From Streptomyces sp. NRRL S-37 (lineage in GTDB: Bacteria; Actinomycetota; Actinomycetes; Streptomycetales; Streptomycetaceae): a DNA stretch of 64,000 nt. The translations under genes were made by a program, and so were the position numbers. Numbering within the stretch: position 1 is the first letter of the stretch; each line of letters starts with the position of its first letter. Positions 49,278-57,282 of this stretch are shown in pieces. The notes under the pieces were generated by a model. That model was not told the DNA's origin. It did not search any database and worked only from the letters and a program-made list of their open reading frames with translations. The DNA lies in the NCBI RefSeq assembly GCF_000721605.1, contig NZ_JOIZ01000006.1:408542-472541 (forward strand). The letters are read 5' to 3'.

Positions 49278-49817
49278 GTGCCGGAACAGGACCTCACCGT
49301 CGGGCAGTTGCTGCTCGCCGAGTACCAGACCGTGAAGGACGAGCAGAAGGCGAGGATCGGGTTCCGGGACAACCTCCTCTACGTGACGCTGGCCGTCGTG
49401 GCCGCCGTCATCGCCGCCGCGGCCCAGGCGAAGCAGCCCTCGATGCTCCTGGCGCTGCCGCCGGTGTGCCTCGTCCTCGGCTGGACCTACCTCGTCAACG
49501 ACGAGAAGATCTCGGCGATCGGCCGCTACGTCCGGGATGATCTGGGACCCAAACTGGCCACCCTCGCGGCGAACGGGAGCGGTTTCACGACGTTCGGGTG
49601 GGAGGCGTACCACCGGAGCGACACCCGGCGCCGGTCCCGCAAGAGGATCCAGACCGTGATCGACCTGACGGCGTTCTGCGCGGTACCGCTGGCCGCCCTG
49701 GTCGTGTTCTGGGTGAACGGCGACGGTGGCGGGCTGATGGTCACGCTGTCGGTGTTGGAGGCGCTCGCCGTGGCGGGGCTCGGCTCGCAGGTCGTGTGGT
49801 ACGCGAGGGCTGCATGA
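49278..49817 (+). CDS. Four-helix membrane protein in the NLR cluster
   Basis: A 179-residue protein: two hydrophobic helices (LLYVTLAVVAAVIAAAAQA, SMLLALPPVCLVLGWTYLV), an amphipathic middle (NDEKISAIGRYVRDDLGPKLATLA, then a basic HRSDTRRRSRKR) and two more helices (LTAFCAVPLAALVVFWV, LMVTLSVLEALAVAGLGSQVVWY). Layout recalls SLATT-like pore effectors, but I cannot assign a family. GTG 49278 with AAGGGGA upstream, only 27 bases from the divergent nucleosidase start. The NLR gene follows after 65 bases. Confidence 0.8.
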   Translation: MPEQDLTVGQLLLAEYQTVKDEQKARIGFRDNLLYVTLAVVAAVIAAAAQAKQPSMLLALPPVCLVLGWTYLVNDEKISAIGRYVRDDLGPKLATLAANGSGFTTFGWEAYHRSDTRRRSRKRIQTVIDLTAFCAVPLAALVVFWVNGDGGGLMVTLSVLEALAVAGLGSQVVWYARAA

Positions 49818-49882
49818 AGTTCCTTTTCGCACACTATTTTTGACGTACGGTCACGAGTTGTCGACGGGGGCGAGTACGGGGC

Positions 49883-52387
49883 ATGGAAGCGGCACTGCTG
49901 GCGGCCCTGGCCGAGGGCGCGGGCGGGGACGGCGGACGCCGGGCGGTGGAGAGGCTGGCGCGGGCGGTGGGGCTCGACGTCGGCGCACCCGCCCGGGACA
50001 TCGCCGAGGCGGCGGAGGACCCGGCACGGCGGGAGGTCGTACGGGAGTGGGGCGAGGCGGTGGCCGACCTACTTGCTGCCGATTCGCAAGGCGTCGCCCG
50101 TGGCGTCGCGCGGGCCATGGAGCGGTCCGCGCCGGGAAGCGGGACGTCCTGGTACGACGGCGATCACACCGACTTCCGGGGCGGGGTCTTCCTGCGCGAG
50201 GTGATCGGCGTGCAGGTCGTGATCCAGCAGGGCGGGGCCGCCGTCCCCGAGGCGATGGCCGGCCTGCCGCCGAGGCCCGGCGGGTTCACGGGCCGGGAGC
50301 AGGAGACGGAGGACCTGCTGCGCGCGCTGGATCCCGCCGGGACGCAGTCGGCGGCGACCCTCGTCGCCGCCGTGTCCGGTCTCGGCGGCATCGGCAAGAC
50401 CGCGCTCGCCGTCGAGACCGCCTACCTGGCCCTTAAAAAAGGCTGGTTCCCCGGCGGGGTCCTCTTCATCGACCTGCACGGTTACGACCGGGAGCCCGTA
50501 ACCGCCGACCGTGCCCTCCAGGCCCTGCTGCGCGCCCTCGGCACCCCGCCGGAACACATCCCCACCACGACGGACGAGCGGGCGGCGCTCTACCGTTCCA
50601 CGCTGGCCGGCCGGGCTCACGAGCGCGGCCCGGTGCTGGTCCTGGCCGACAACGCCTCCTCGCCGGACCAGGTACGGCCCCTCCTGCCGGGCGACTCCCG
50701 GCACCACGTCCTGGTCACGTCACGCGACCGGTTGCCCCAATTGGGCGCGCGGCTCGTTCCCCTGGACCAGCTCAGTCCGAGGGAGGCGTACGAACTCCTC
50801 GATCGTGCCCTGCGGATCGCCGATCCGTACGACAGCCGGGTGGCCGACGACTCCGACACGGCCGAGCGACTCGCCGGCCTCTGCGGGCACCTCCCACTGG
50901 CCCTGCAGATCGCGGCCGCCCTGCTGGCGGAGGACCCGGGCAAGCCGGTGACCGAACTCGTGGCGGAACTGGCCGAGTCCCATGACCGCCTCGACCACCT
51001 CGACGATGGCGAGCGCAGCGTCCGCGCGGCCTTCGAGCTCTCCTACCGCCGACTGCCGCCCGAGCCCGCGCGGCTGTTGTGCCTGCTCGCTCTCGCGCCG
51101 GGGCCCGAGGTGAGTGACGAGGTCGTCGCCGTTCTCGTCGGTGCTGAGGAGCCTCCGGCGCGAGCTCAGAAGGCCTTGGCCCGTGCACACCTCCTGGAGA
51201 GGGGGAGCGAGCGCGGATGGTGGCGGTTGCATGACTTGGTGCGGGTGTTCGGGATGGGCGTGGTGTCGGGAGATGCGGGGCTGTGGGAGGAGGGGGAGGC
51301 GGCGCGGGAGCGGGTGCTGGAGTTCTATGTGCGGTGGGCGAATGCGGCTGATGACCGGTTGCGGTGGTTGCCGGGGCTGGAGGAGCCGGAGCGGTTCCGG
51401 GACCGGGGGCAGGCGTTGGCGTGGCTGGACGCGGAGCGGTCCGGCCTGGTCGCGGCGGTGGGGTGGGGGCGGGAGGAACGGTTCGCGGGCACGGCGGTGC
51501 GGCTGGCCGAGTGTCTGGGTGAGTACCTGTACTGGCGGCGGTATTTCGATGACTGGATTGCCGTCGCGGAGGCGGTGCGGGAGGCTGCGCAGCTTGCCGG
51601 GGACCGGATGGACGAGGCCATCGCGTGGAGCCACCTCGGCAACGCTCTGCAGGCTGCGGGCAGGGAGGGGGAGGCGATCGACGCCCATACCCGGGCCCGC
51701 GACCTGTTCCAGGCCTCCGGAGACCGCCACCTCGAGGCCAGCGCGTGGAACAACCTTGGCCTCGCCCTGCGGGAGGCGGGCCGGGCGGAGGAGGCGATCG
51801 ACGCCCACACTTGGGCCCGCGACCTGTACCAGGCCGTCGGAAACCGCCATCGCGAGGCCATGGCGTGGAACAACCTGGGCAGCGCCCTGCGGGAGGCAGG
51901 GCGGGCGGAGGAGGCGATCGACGCCCATACTCGGGCCCGCGACCTGTACCAGGCCGTCGGAGACCGTTACCGCGAGGCCACGGCATGGAACAACCTGGGC
52001 AGCGCCCTGCGGGAGGCAGGGCGGGCGGATGAGGCGATCGAGGCGTACGGCAGGTCCCTGAAACTTGGCCGTGAGTTCGAAGACTGGTACGGCGAGGGGC
52101 GGACCCTCGCAAATCTGGCCTTCATCCACGAGCTCGCCCACCGTTCCGCCGAGGCCCGCGCCGCCTACCTCCAGTCCGCCGACGCCTACACCCGAGCCAA
52201 CGCCCCCACCGAAGCCGCCCTAGCCCGTACCTGTGCCGCCGCCCTGGACCCCCCTCCCCCTAACGCCCCTTCTCCACCCCCCGAACCCACCGATAAACCA
52301 GCTCCGGCCTCCCCACCTGCCCATAAACCGGCGCCCGCCCGGCCCTCCCCGCGTCCACCAGGTGCTCCAGATACCGCCGGGCCGTGA
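49883..52387 (+). CDS. NLR-like NB-ARC/TPR ATPase
   Basis: 834 residues. 1-90: helical domain of unknown type; 91-115: DGDHTDFRGGVF...IGVQVV signalling-type motif; 128-450: NB-ARC with GFTGRE, Walker A GLGGIGKT (166-173), Walker B VLVLADN, LVTSRDR and GHLPLAL; then a winged-helix region, a linker, and five TPRs from about 577 (first four units exactly 120 bp). After the last TPR a Pro-rich tail (DPPPPNAPSPPPEP...) reads into the convergent response-regulator gene for 128 bases, so the original stop was probably lost. Probable infection sensor that oligomerises and triggers a neighbour effector. Confidence 0.88.
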   Translation: MEAALLAALAEGAGGDGGRRAVERLARAVGLDVGAPARDIAEAAEDPARREVVREWGEAVADLLAADSQGVARGVARAMERSAPGSGTSWYDGDHTDFRGGVFLREVIGVQVVIQQGGAAVPEAMAGLPPRPGGFTGREQETEDLLRALDPAGTQSAATLVAAVSGLGGIGKTALAVETAYLALKKGWFPGGVLFIDLHGYDREPVTADRALQALLRALGTPPEHIPTTTDERAALYRSTLAGRAHERGPVLVLADNASSPDQVRPLLPGDSRHHVLVTSRDRLPQLGARLVPLDQLSPREAYELLDRALRIADPYDSRVADDSDTAERLAGLCGHLPLALQIAAALLAEDPGKPVTELVAELAESHDRLDHLDDGERSVRAAFELSYRRLPPEPARLLCLLALAPGPEVSDEVVAVLVGAEEPPARAQKALARAHLLERGSERGWWRLHDLVRVFGMGVVSGDAGLWEEGEAARERVLEFYVRWANAADDRLRWLPGLEEPERFRDRGQALAWLDAERSGLVAAVGWGREERFAGTAVRLAECLGEYLYWRRYFDDWIAVAEAVREAAQLAGDRMDEAIAWSHLGNALQAAGREGEAIDAHTRARDLFQASGDRHLEASAWNNLGLALREAGRAEEAIDAHTWARDLYQAVGNRHREAMAWNNLGSALREAGRAEEAIDAHTRARDLYQAVGDRYREATAWNNLGSALREAGRADEAIEAYGRSLKLGREFEDWYGEGRTLANLAFIHELAHRSAEARAAYLQSADAYTRANAPTEAALARTCAAALDPPPPNAPSPPPEPTDKPAPASPPAHKPAPARPSPRPPGAPDTAGP
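51222..52225 (+). repeat. Arm B of ~1 kb inverted repeat (NLR C-terminal halves)
   Basis: Partner of 46325-47335 in opposite orientation. The change to G-ending codons starts sharply near 51220, inside the gene, consistent with gene conversion or module exchange. Confidence 0.75.
51614..52093 (+). repeat. Four 120-bp tandem units encoding TPRs
   Basis: Units start at 51614, 51734, 51854 and 51974 with GAGGCC; units 2-4 are very alike at DNA level (AWNNLGSALREAGRAEEAID). A fifth unit at 52094 is diverged. The other NLR has the same 120-bp period. Confidence 0.9.
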
Positions 52388-52955
52388 TCCGGGAGATCCC
52401 CACCGCCTCGGCGACCCCCGCCGCCGTCAGCCCGTCCCCCGCCTCCCGCAGCACCCCCGTCACCCGTTCCAGCGTCGGCCCGCTCAGTCCCTTCGGCAGT
52501 GCGGCCGGTCCCGGGGCCCGCAGGACCGCCAGCGCCCGGTCCACCTCGTCCTGCCCGCTCGCCTCGCCCACCGCCGCGTGGAACTCGGCGTACCGCACCA
52601 GCCGGTCCCGCAGGGTCGCGAAGGTGAACGGCTTCAGTACGTACTGGACGACCCCCAGCGACACCCCTTCCCGGACGACCGCGAGGTCCCGCGCCGACGT
52701 CACTGCGATCACGTCGGCGTGGTGGCCGGCCGCCCGCAGGGAGCGGGCGAGCTGGAGTCCGTGCACGTCGGGCAGGTGGAGGTCGAGGAGGAGCAGGTCG
52801 ACGGGGGTACGGTCCAGGGCGCGCCGGGCCTCCGCGCCGGTGTGCGCCTTGCCGACGGCGACGAAGCCGGGCACCCGGTCGACGTACATGACGTGGGCGT
52901 CGGCGGCCACCGGGTCGTCCTCGACGACCAGCACTCTGATGGGTTCCCCGGTCAT
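52260..52955 (-). CDS. CitB/DpiA-type response regulator
   Basis: A 231-residue regulator: VLVVEDDPVAADAH, phospho-Asp in LLLLDLHLPDVHGL, Lys in YVLKPFTFATL, then an HTH (GLTAAGVAEAVGISRITARRYLEHLV) and a final PVYGQVGRPELVYRW typical of the CitB/DcuR group. Overlaps the kinase gene by 4 bases. Likely controls the C4-dicarboxylate symporter at 54753. Its 3' end is overlapped antisense by the NLR tail. Confidence 0.92.
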   Translation of the reverse strand: MTGEPIRVLVVEDDPVAADAHVMYVDRVPGFVAVGKAHTGAEARRALDRTPVDLLLLDLHLPDVHGLQLARSLRAAGHHADVIAVTSARDLAVVREGVSLGVVQYVLKPFTFATLRDRLVRYAEFHAAVGEASGQDEVDRALAVLRAPGPAALPKGLSGPTLERVTGVLREAGDGLTAAGVAEAVGISRITARRYLEHLVDAGRAGRAPVYGQVGRPELVYRWVRGVEKGR

Positions 52956-54595
52956 ACGGTGCCTCCCGGACCCTGCGCGACAGCGGCGTCCCTCAACGGC
53001 AGCCGTGCCTCGAACACCGCGCCGCCCTCCTCCCCGGACGTCACCGACAGTGTCCCGCCGTGCCGGCCCGCCGCCTGCCGTACGAGCGCCAGGCCCAGCC
53101 CCCGCCCGCCGGGACCGGACGGTTTGGTCGTGAAGCCCCGCTGGAAGACCGCCTCCGTGTGGTCCGGGTCGACGCCGGGGCCGGTGTCGGAGACCCGCAG
53201 GACCAGCTCCGAGCCGCGGTCGCCCTCCTCGGTCAGTGCGGTCACCGTCACCCGGGGCCGCACCCCGCCCTGCGCCGCGTCCACGGCGTTGTCGATCAGG
53301 TTGCCGAGGATGGTGACCAGGTCCCGGGCGGGCAGGGTGTCCGGGAGGAGGCCGTCGTCCAGGCGGCTGTCCTCCGACACCACCAGCTCCACGCCCCGCT
53401 CGTTCGCCTGCGCCGTCTTGCCCAGCAGCAGTGCGGCCAGCACCGGCTCGCTCACCGCCGCCACCACCTGGTCGGTGAGCGCCTGCGCCAGCTCCAGCTC
53501 GGCGGTGGCGAAGTCCACCGCCTCCTCCGCGCGGCCCAGCTCGATCAGCGAGACGACGGTGTGCAGCCGGTTCGCCGCCTCGTGCGCCTGTGACCTGAGC
53601 GCCTGGGTGAAGCCGCGCTCGGAGTCCAGCTCGCCCATCAGCGACTGGAGCTCGGTGACGTCCCGCAGGGTCACCACCGAGCCGCGCCGCTGGCCGCCGG
53701 TGACCGGTGAGGTGTTCACCACCAGCACCCGGTCCGCCGTCAGGTGCACCTCGTCCACCCGGGGCTCGGAGGCGAGCAGCGCGCCCGTCAGCGGTGTGGG
53801 CAGCCCCAGCTCCGCCACCGACCTGCCCACCACGTCCTCCTCCTGGCCCACGCCCAGCAGCTCCCGGCCGCCGTCGTTGATCAGCGCGATCCTGTACCGG
53901 CCGTCCAGCATCAGCAGCCCCTCGCGCACGGCGTGCAGCGCGGCCTGATGGTAGTCGTGCATGTGGCTGAGCTCGGTCGCGTTCATGCCGTGGGTGTGGC
54001 GGCGCAGCCGGGCGTTGATGACGTACGTGCCGATCGCGCCGAGCCCGAGGGCGCCGGCCGCGACCGCCAGCAGCGCCGTGAGCTGGCCCTGGGCGCGCTG
54101 GCTGATCTCCTCGACCCGTATGCCGGCGCTGACCAGGCCGGTGATCCGGTCGCCGTCCCGGATCGGGGTGACCGCCCGGACCGACGGGCCGAGGGTACCG
54201 GTGTAGGTCTCGGTGAAGGTACGGCCCTCCAGGGCCGGGCCGGTGTGGCCCTGGAAGACCAGGCCGATCTGGTCGGGATCGGGGTGGGTCCAGCGGATGC
54301 CCCGCGGGTCCATGATCGTGACGAAGTCGATGTCGGTGTCCCGTACCACCGCCAGCGCGTACGGCTGGAGCTCCGCCGACGGGTCGGGGGTGCGGATCGC
54401 CTCCCGCACGGAGGGCGAGTCGGCGATCGAACGGGCCACGGAGGTGGCCTGGCGGCCGGCCGCCTGCTCGGCCTGGCTGCGGTCACTGACGTAACTGAAC
54501 AGCGCGTATCCGGCCACGACGACCGCGATGAGCACGGCCTGCATGGCGAAGAGCTGGCCCGCGAGGCTGCGGGGGCGGGGCAGGGGGATACGCAT
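52952..54595 (-). CDS. CitA/DcuS-type sensor kinase
   Basis: 547 residues: TM1 (QLFAMQAVLIAVVVAGYALFSYV), an extracytoplasmic sCache/PAS-type domain (about 40-170, with DIDFVTIMDPRGIRWTHPDPDQIG, the dicarboxylate-sensor hallmark), TM2, a cytoplasmic PAS (EGLLMLDGRYRIALINDGGRELLG), a SPOB-type dimerisation helix with His in SQAHEAANRLHTVVSLIELG, and HATPase (GNLIDNAVDAAQ, GPGGRGLGLALVRQ). Senses a C4- or C6-carboxylate. Confidence 0.92.
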   Translation of the reverse strand: MRIPLPRPRSLAGQLFAMQAVLIAVVVAGYALFSYVSDRSQAEQAAGRQATSVARSIADSPSVREAIRTPDPSAELQPYALAVVRDTDIDFVTIMDPRGIRWTHPDPDQIGLVFQGHTGPALEGRTFTETYTGTLGPSVRAVTPIRDGDRITGLVSAGIRVEEISQRAQGQLTALLAVAAGALGLGAIGTYVINARLRRHTHGMNATELSHMHDYHQAALHAVREGLLMLDGRYRIALINDGGRELLGVGQEEDVVGRSVAELGLPTPLTGALLASEPRVDEVHLTADRVLVVNTSPVTGGQRRGSVVTLRDVTELQSLMGELDSERGFTQALRSQAHEAANRLHTVVSLIELGRAEEAVDFATAELELAQALTDQVVAAVSEPVLAALLLGKTAQANERGVELVVSEDSRLDDGLLPDTLPARDLVTILGNLIDNAVDAAQGGVRPRVTVTALTEEGDRGSELVLRVSDTGPGVDPDHTEAVFQRGFTTKPSGPGGRGLGLALVRQAAGRHGGTLSVTSGEEGGAVFEARLPLRDAAVAQGPGGTV

Positions 54596-54752
54596 TCAGT
54601 CAGTCTGCCTCTCGGTTCCACGGTGAACTAAATGAACGGAAGGGTGACCGCGCTCACAAGGCACGACATAGTCACGGCATTCCCCGAAAACCCATCCCCC
54701 GGACGTGAGCCGCACGCCGGTGATGCCGACGACGTCGTCAAGGAGGGCCGCC

Positions 54753-56153
54753 GTGACCAGCACATCCGCTACGGCACCTGCCGCACCCAAGGCCAAGCGG
54801 GACCGCACGCACTATCTCTACATCGCGGTGATCATCGCGGTCGCCCTCGGTATCGCCGTCGGTCTGATCGCGCCCGACTTCGCGACCGAGCTGAAGCCGC
54901 TCGGCACCGGGTTCGTGAACCTGATCAAGATGATGATCTCGCCGATCATCTTCTGCACCATCGTGCTGGGCATCGGCTCCGTGCGGAAGGCCGCCAAGGT
55001 CGGCGCGGTCGGCGGTATCGCACTCGGCTACTTCATGGTCATGTCGGTCGTCGCGCTCGCCATCGGCCTGATCGTCGGCAACATCCTGGACCCGGGGACG
55101 GGCCTCGCGGTCACCGACGCCGTCAAGGAGACCGGTCAGGCGCAGGTCGACGCGGAGGCCAAGAGCACCGTCGACTTCCTGATGGGCATCATCCCGACCA
55201 CGATCGTCTCCGCGTTCACCGCCGGCGAGGTCCTGCAGACCCTGCTGGTCGCCCTGCTCTGCGGCTTCGCCCTCCAGGCCATGGGCCCCGCCGGACAGCC
55301 CGTCCTGCGCGGCGTCGAGCACATCCAGCGGCTGGTCTTCCGCGTCCTGGCGATGATCATGTGGGCGGCCCCGATCGGTGCCTTCGGCGCCATCGCCGCG
55401 GTCACCGGCTCGGCCGGCGTCGACGCGCTCAAGAGCCTCGCCGTGCTGATGCTCGGCTTCTACACCACCTGTGTGCTGTTCATCTTCCTGGTGCTGGGCA
55501 CGATGCTGCGCCTCATCGCGGGCGTCAACGTCTTCTCGCTCTTCAAGTACCTGGGCCGCGAGTTCCTGCTGATCCTCTCCACCTCCTCCTCGGAGTCGGC
55601 GCTGCCGCGCCTCATCGCGAAGATGGAGCACCTGGGTGTCAGCAAGCCGGTGGTCGGCATCACCGTCCCGACCGGCTACTCCTTCAACCTCGACGGCACC
55701 ATGATTTACATGACCATGGCCTCGCTGTTCATCGCCGACGCCATGGGCACGCCGATGTCGATCGGTGAGCAGATCCCGCTGCTGCTCTTCCTGCTGGTGG
55801 CCTCCAAGGGCGCGGCCGGTGTCTCCGGTGCCGGTCTCGCCACGCTGGCCGGCGGTCTCCAGTCGCACAAGCCGGCCCTGGTGGACGGCATCGGCCTCAT
55901 CGTCGGCATCGACCGCTTCATGAGCGAGGCCCGCGCCCTCACCAACTTCGCGGGCAACGCCGTCGCCACCGTCCTGATCGGCACCTGGACCAAGGAGATC
56001 GACCGGGCCCGGGTGGACGAGGTCCTGGCCGGCCGCGTTCCCTTCGACGAGAAGACGCTGCTGGACGACAGCCACGGCACCGGCGGCGACGCGGACGAGG
56101 CCCGCACCGAGCTGCCCGAGCCGGGCGGCGAGAAGGAGCTGGCCAAGGCCTGA
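54753..56153 (+). CDS. dctA: Dicarboxylate/cation symporter (DctA/GltP family)
   Basis: Takes up C4-dicarboxylates with protons or sodium. 466 residues: eight main helices, the serine-rich re-entrant loop LSTSSSESALPRLI, the NLDGTMIYM motif in SFNLDGTMIY, and SKGAAGVSGAGLATLAGG. GTG 54753 is preceded by AAGGAGG. Divergent from the CitA-type kinase operon, which probably activates it. An acidic hydrophilic tail ends the protein. Confidence 0.92.
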   Translation: MTSTSATAPAAPKAKRDRTHYLYIAVIIAVALGIAVGLIAPDFATELKPLGTGFVNLIKMMISPIIFCTIVLGIGSVRKAAKVGAVGGIALGYFMVMSVVALAIGLIVGNILDPGTGLAVTDAVKETGQAQVDAEAKSTVDFLMGIIPTTIVSAFTAGEVLQTLLVALLCGFALQAMGPAGQPVLRGVEHIQRLVFRVLAMIMWAAPIGAFGAIAAVTGSAGVDALKSLAVLMLGFYTTCVLFIFLVLGTMLRLIAGVNVFSLFKYLGREFLLILSTSSSESALPRLIAKMEHLGVSKPVVGITVPTGYSFNLDGTMIYMTMASLFIADAMGTPMSIGEQIPLLLFLLVASKGAAGVSGAGLATLAGGLQSHKPALVDGIGLIVGIDRFMSEARALTNFAGNAVATVLIGTWTKEIDRARVDEVLAGRVPFDEKTLLDDSHGTGGDADEARTELPEPGGEKELAKA

Positions 56154-56328
56154 CGGCCGCCGGCGTCACACGCCCCACGGACCCGGGCGGCTGGGACACT
56201 CCCCCCGTTGCTCAGCCACCCGGTCACGGAGGCCCGTCGCCCGTATCCGGGCCTCCACAGCCGCCGAGCGGTCGGACCCCACCCCCGTGGGTCCGGCCGC
56301 TCGGCCGTTTCCGTCCCGTCCGCCCTTG

Positions 56329-56348
56329 CCTTGACGCCGACGTCAAGG
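56329..56348. promoter_or_regulatory. MerR-type operator in promoter spacer
   Basis: CCTTGACGCCGACGTCAAGG is a perfect palindrome with 8-bp arms and a 4-base centre, 15 bases before the MerR start. It contains TTGACG as -35, as in MerR-controlled promoters. Confidence 0.75.
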
Positions 56349-56363
56349 CTTACGTTCGTCGGC

Positions 56364-56789
56364 ATGCGAATCGGCGAGCTGGCCGCACGGGCCGGGACCA
56401 CCACGCGGACGCTGCGGTACTACGAGTCACGCGGACTGCTGTCCGCGCGGCGCACCGGCAACGGGTACCGGACGTACGACGAGAGCGATCTGAGGCTGCT
56501 GCGGCAGATCCGCACGCTGCAGGACTTCGGGTTCGACCTGGAGGAGACCCGGCCCTTCGTGGAGTGCCTGCGGGCCGGGCATCCCGAGGGCGACGCGTGT
56601 CCCGCCTCGCTCCAGGTCTACCGGCGCAAGCTGGACGAGCTGGACGCCCTGATCGGCGAGCTGCGCGCGGTGCGGGAGAAGGTCGGGCAGCAGTTGAGGC
56701 GCGCGGAGCGGGCGCGGGACGAGCTGGCCGCCGACGCGGAGGTTCCGGGCGGTCCGGAGCCGGTGTGCGAACTGGGAGGGGAGCTGTGA
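56364..56789 (+). CDS. MerR-family regulator
   Basis: A 141-residue MerR protein: MRIGELAARAGTTTRTLRYYESRGLLSARRTGNGYRTYDESDLRLLRQIRTLQDFGFDLEETRPFVECLRAG, then a dimer helix. Cys residues (VECLRAGHPEGDACPAS and CELGGEL) could sense redox or metal. Stop overlaps the thioredoxin start by one base, so it controls a thioredoxin operon through the palindrome upstream. Confidence 0.92.
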   Translation: MRIGELAARAGTTTRTLRYYESRGLLSARRTGNGYRTYDESDLRLLRQIRTLQDFGFDLEETRPFVECLRAGHPEGDACPASLQVYRRKLDELDALIGELRAVREKVGQQLRRAERARDELAADAEVPGGPEPVCELGGEL

Positions 56790-57121
56790 TGAGCAAGGCG
56801 AGCGGTGTGCCCGAGGTGACCGACGCGGACTTCGCGGACGAGGTGATCGGGGCGGAGCTGCCGGTGCTGGTGGAGTTCACGGCCGACTGGTGCCCGCCGT
56901 GCCGGCAGATGGCGCCGGTGCTGAGCGCGCTGGCCGCCGAGGAGGAGGGCCGGCTGAAGGTCGTCCAGCTGAACGTGGACGCCAATCCGGACACGACCAA
57001 CGCCTACAAGGTGCTGTCGATGCCGACCTTCATGGTGTTCCGCGACGGGGAGCCGCTGCGGTCGATGGTGGGGGCCAGGCCCAAGCGGCGGCTGCTCGAA
57101 GAACTGTCGGACGTGCTCTGA
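56789..57121 (+). CDS. Thioredoxin
   Basis: A 110-residue thioredoxin: LVEFTADWCPPCRQMAPVL carries WCPPC rather than the usual WCGPC, and MPTFMVFRDGEPLRSMVGARPK has the cis-Pro loop. The CPPC centre suggests a different redox potential from the housekeeping enzyme. Co-transcribed with the MerR gene (TGATG overlap). A strong terminator follows. Confidence 0.92.
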   Translation: MSKASGVPEVTDADFADEVIGAELPVLVEFTADWCPPCRQMAPVLSALAAEEEGRLKVVQLNVDANPDTTNAYKVLSMPTFMVFRDGEPLRSMVGARPKRRLLEELSDVL

Positions 57122-57159
57122 CCTGGTACGACGACCCGGCGCGAGCGGGTACGCGGCAC

Positions 57160-57198
57160 AAGAAAACCCCCGGGCAATTGCGCCCGGGGGTTTTCTTT
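57160..57198. terminator. Rho-independent terminator
   Basis: AAGAAAACCCCCGGG and CCCGGGGGTTTTCTT form a 15-bp stem with a short loop, and the stem's own T-run follows the G block. Bidirectional form. Confidence 0.9.
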
Positions 57199-57282
57199 GC
57201 GTATATTCATTGATTCGCGACTTCGTTTTGAGGGAGTCGCAGTGAAGTCCAGTGACCACAGTATATCCGGGCGGGAGCGGAA

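Noticed and set aside
51614..52093. Regular 120-bp repeats considered as a CRISPR-like array
   Set aside because: Units are coding TPRs with no spacers.
57199..57282. Search for a rifamycin-associated element before the HelD gene
   Set aside because: No GGGGCTTGCGGCAAG-like inverted motif is present.
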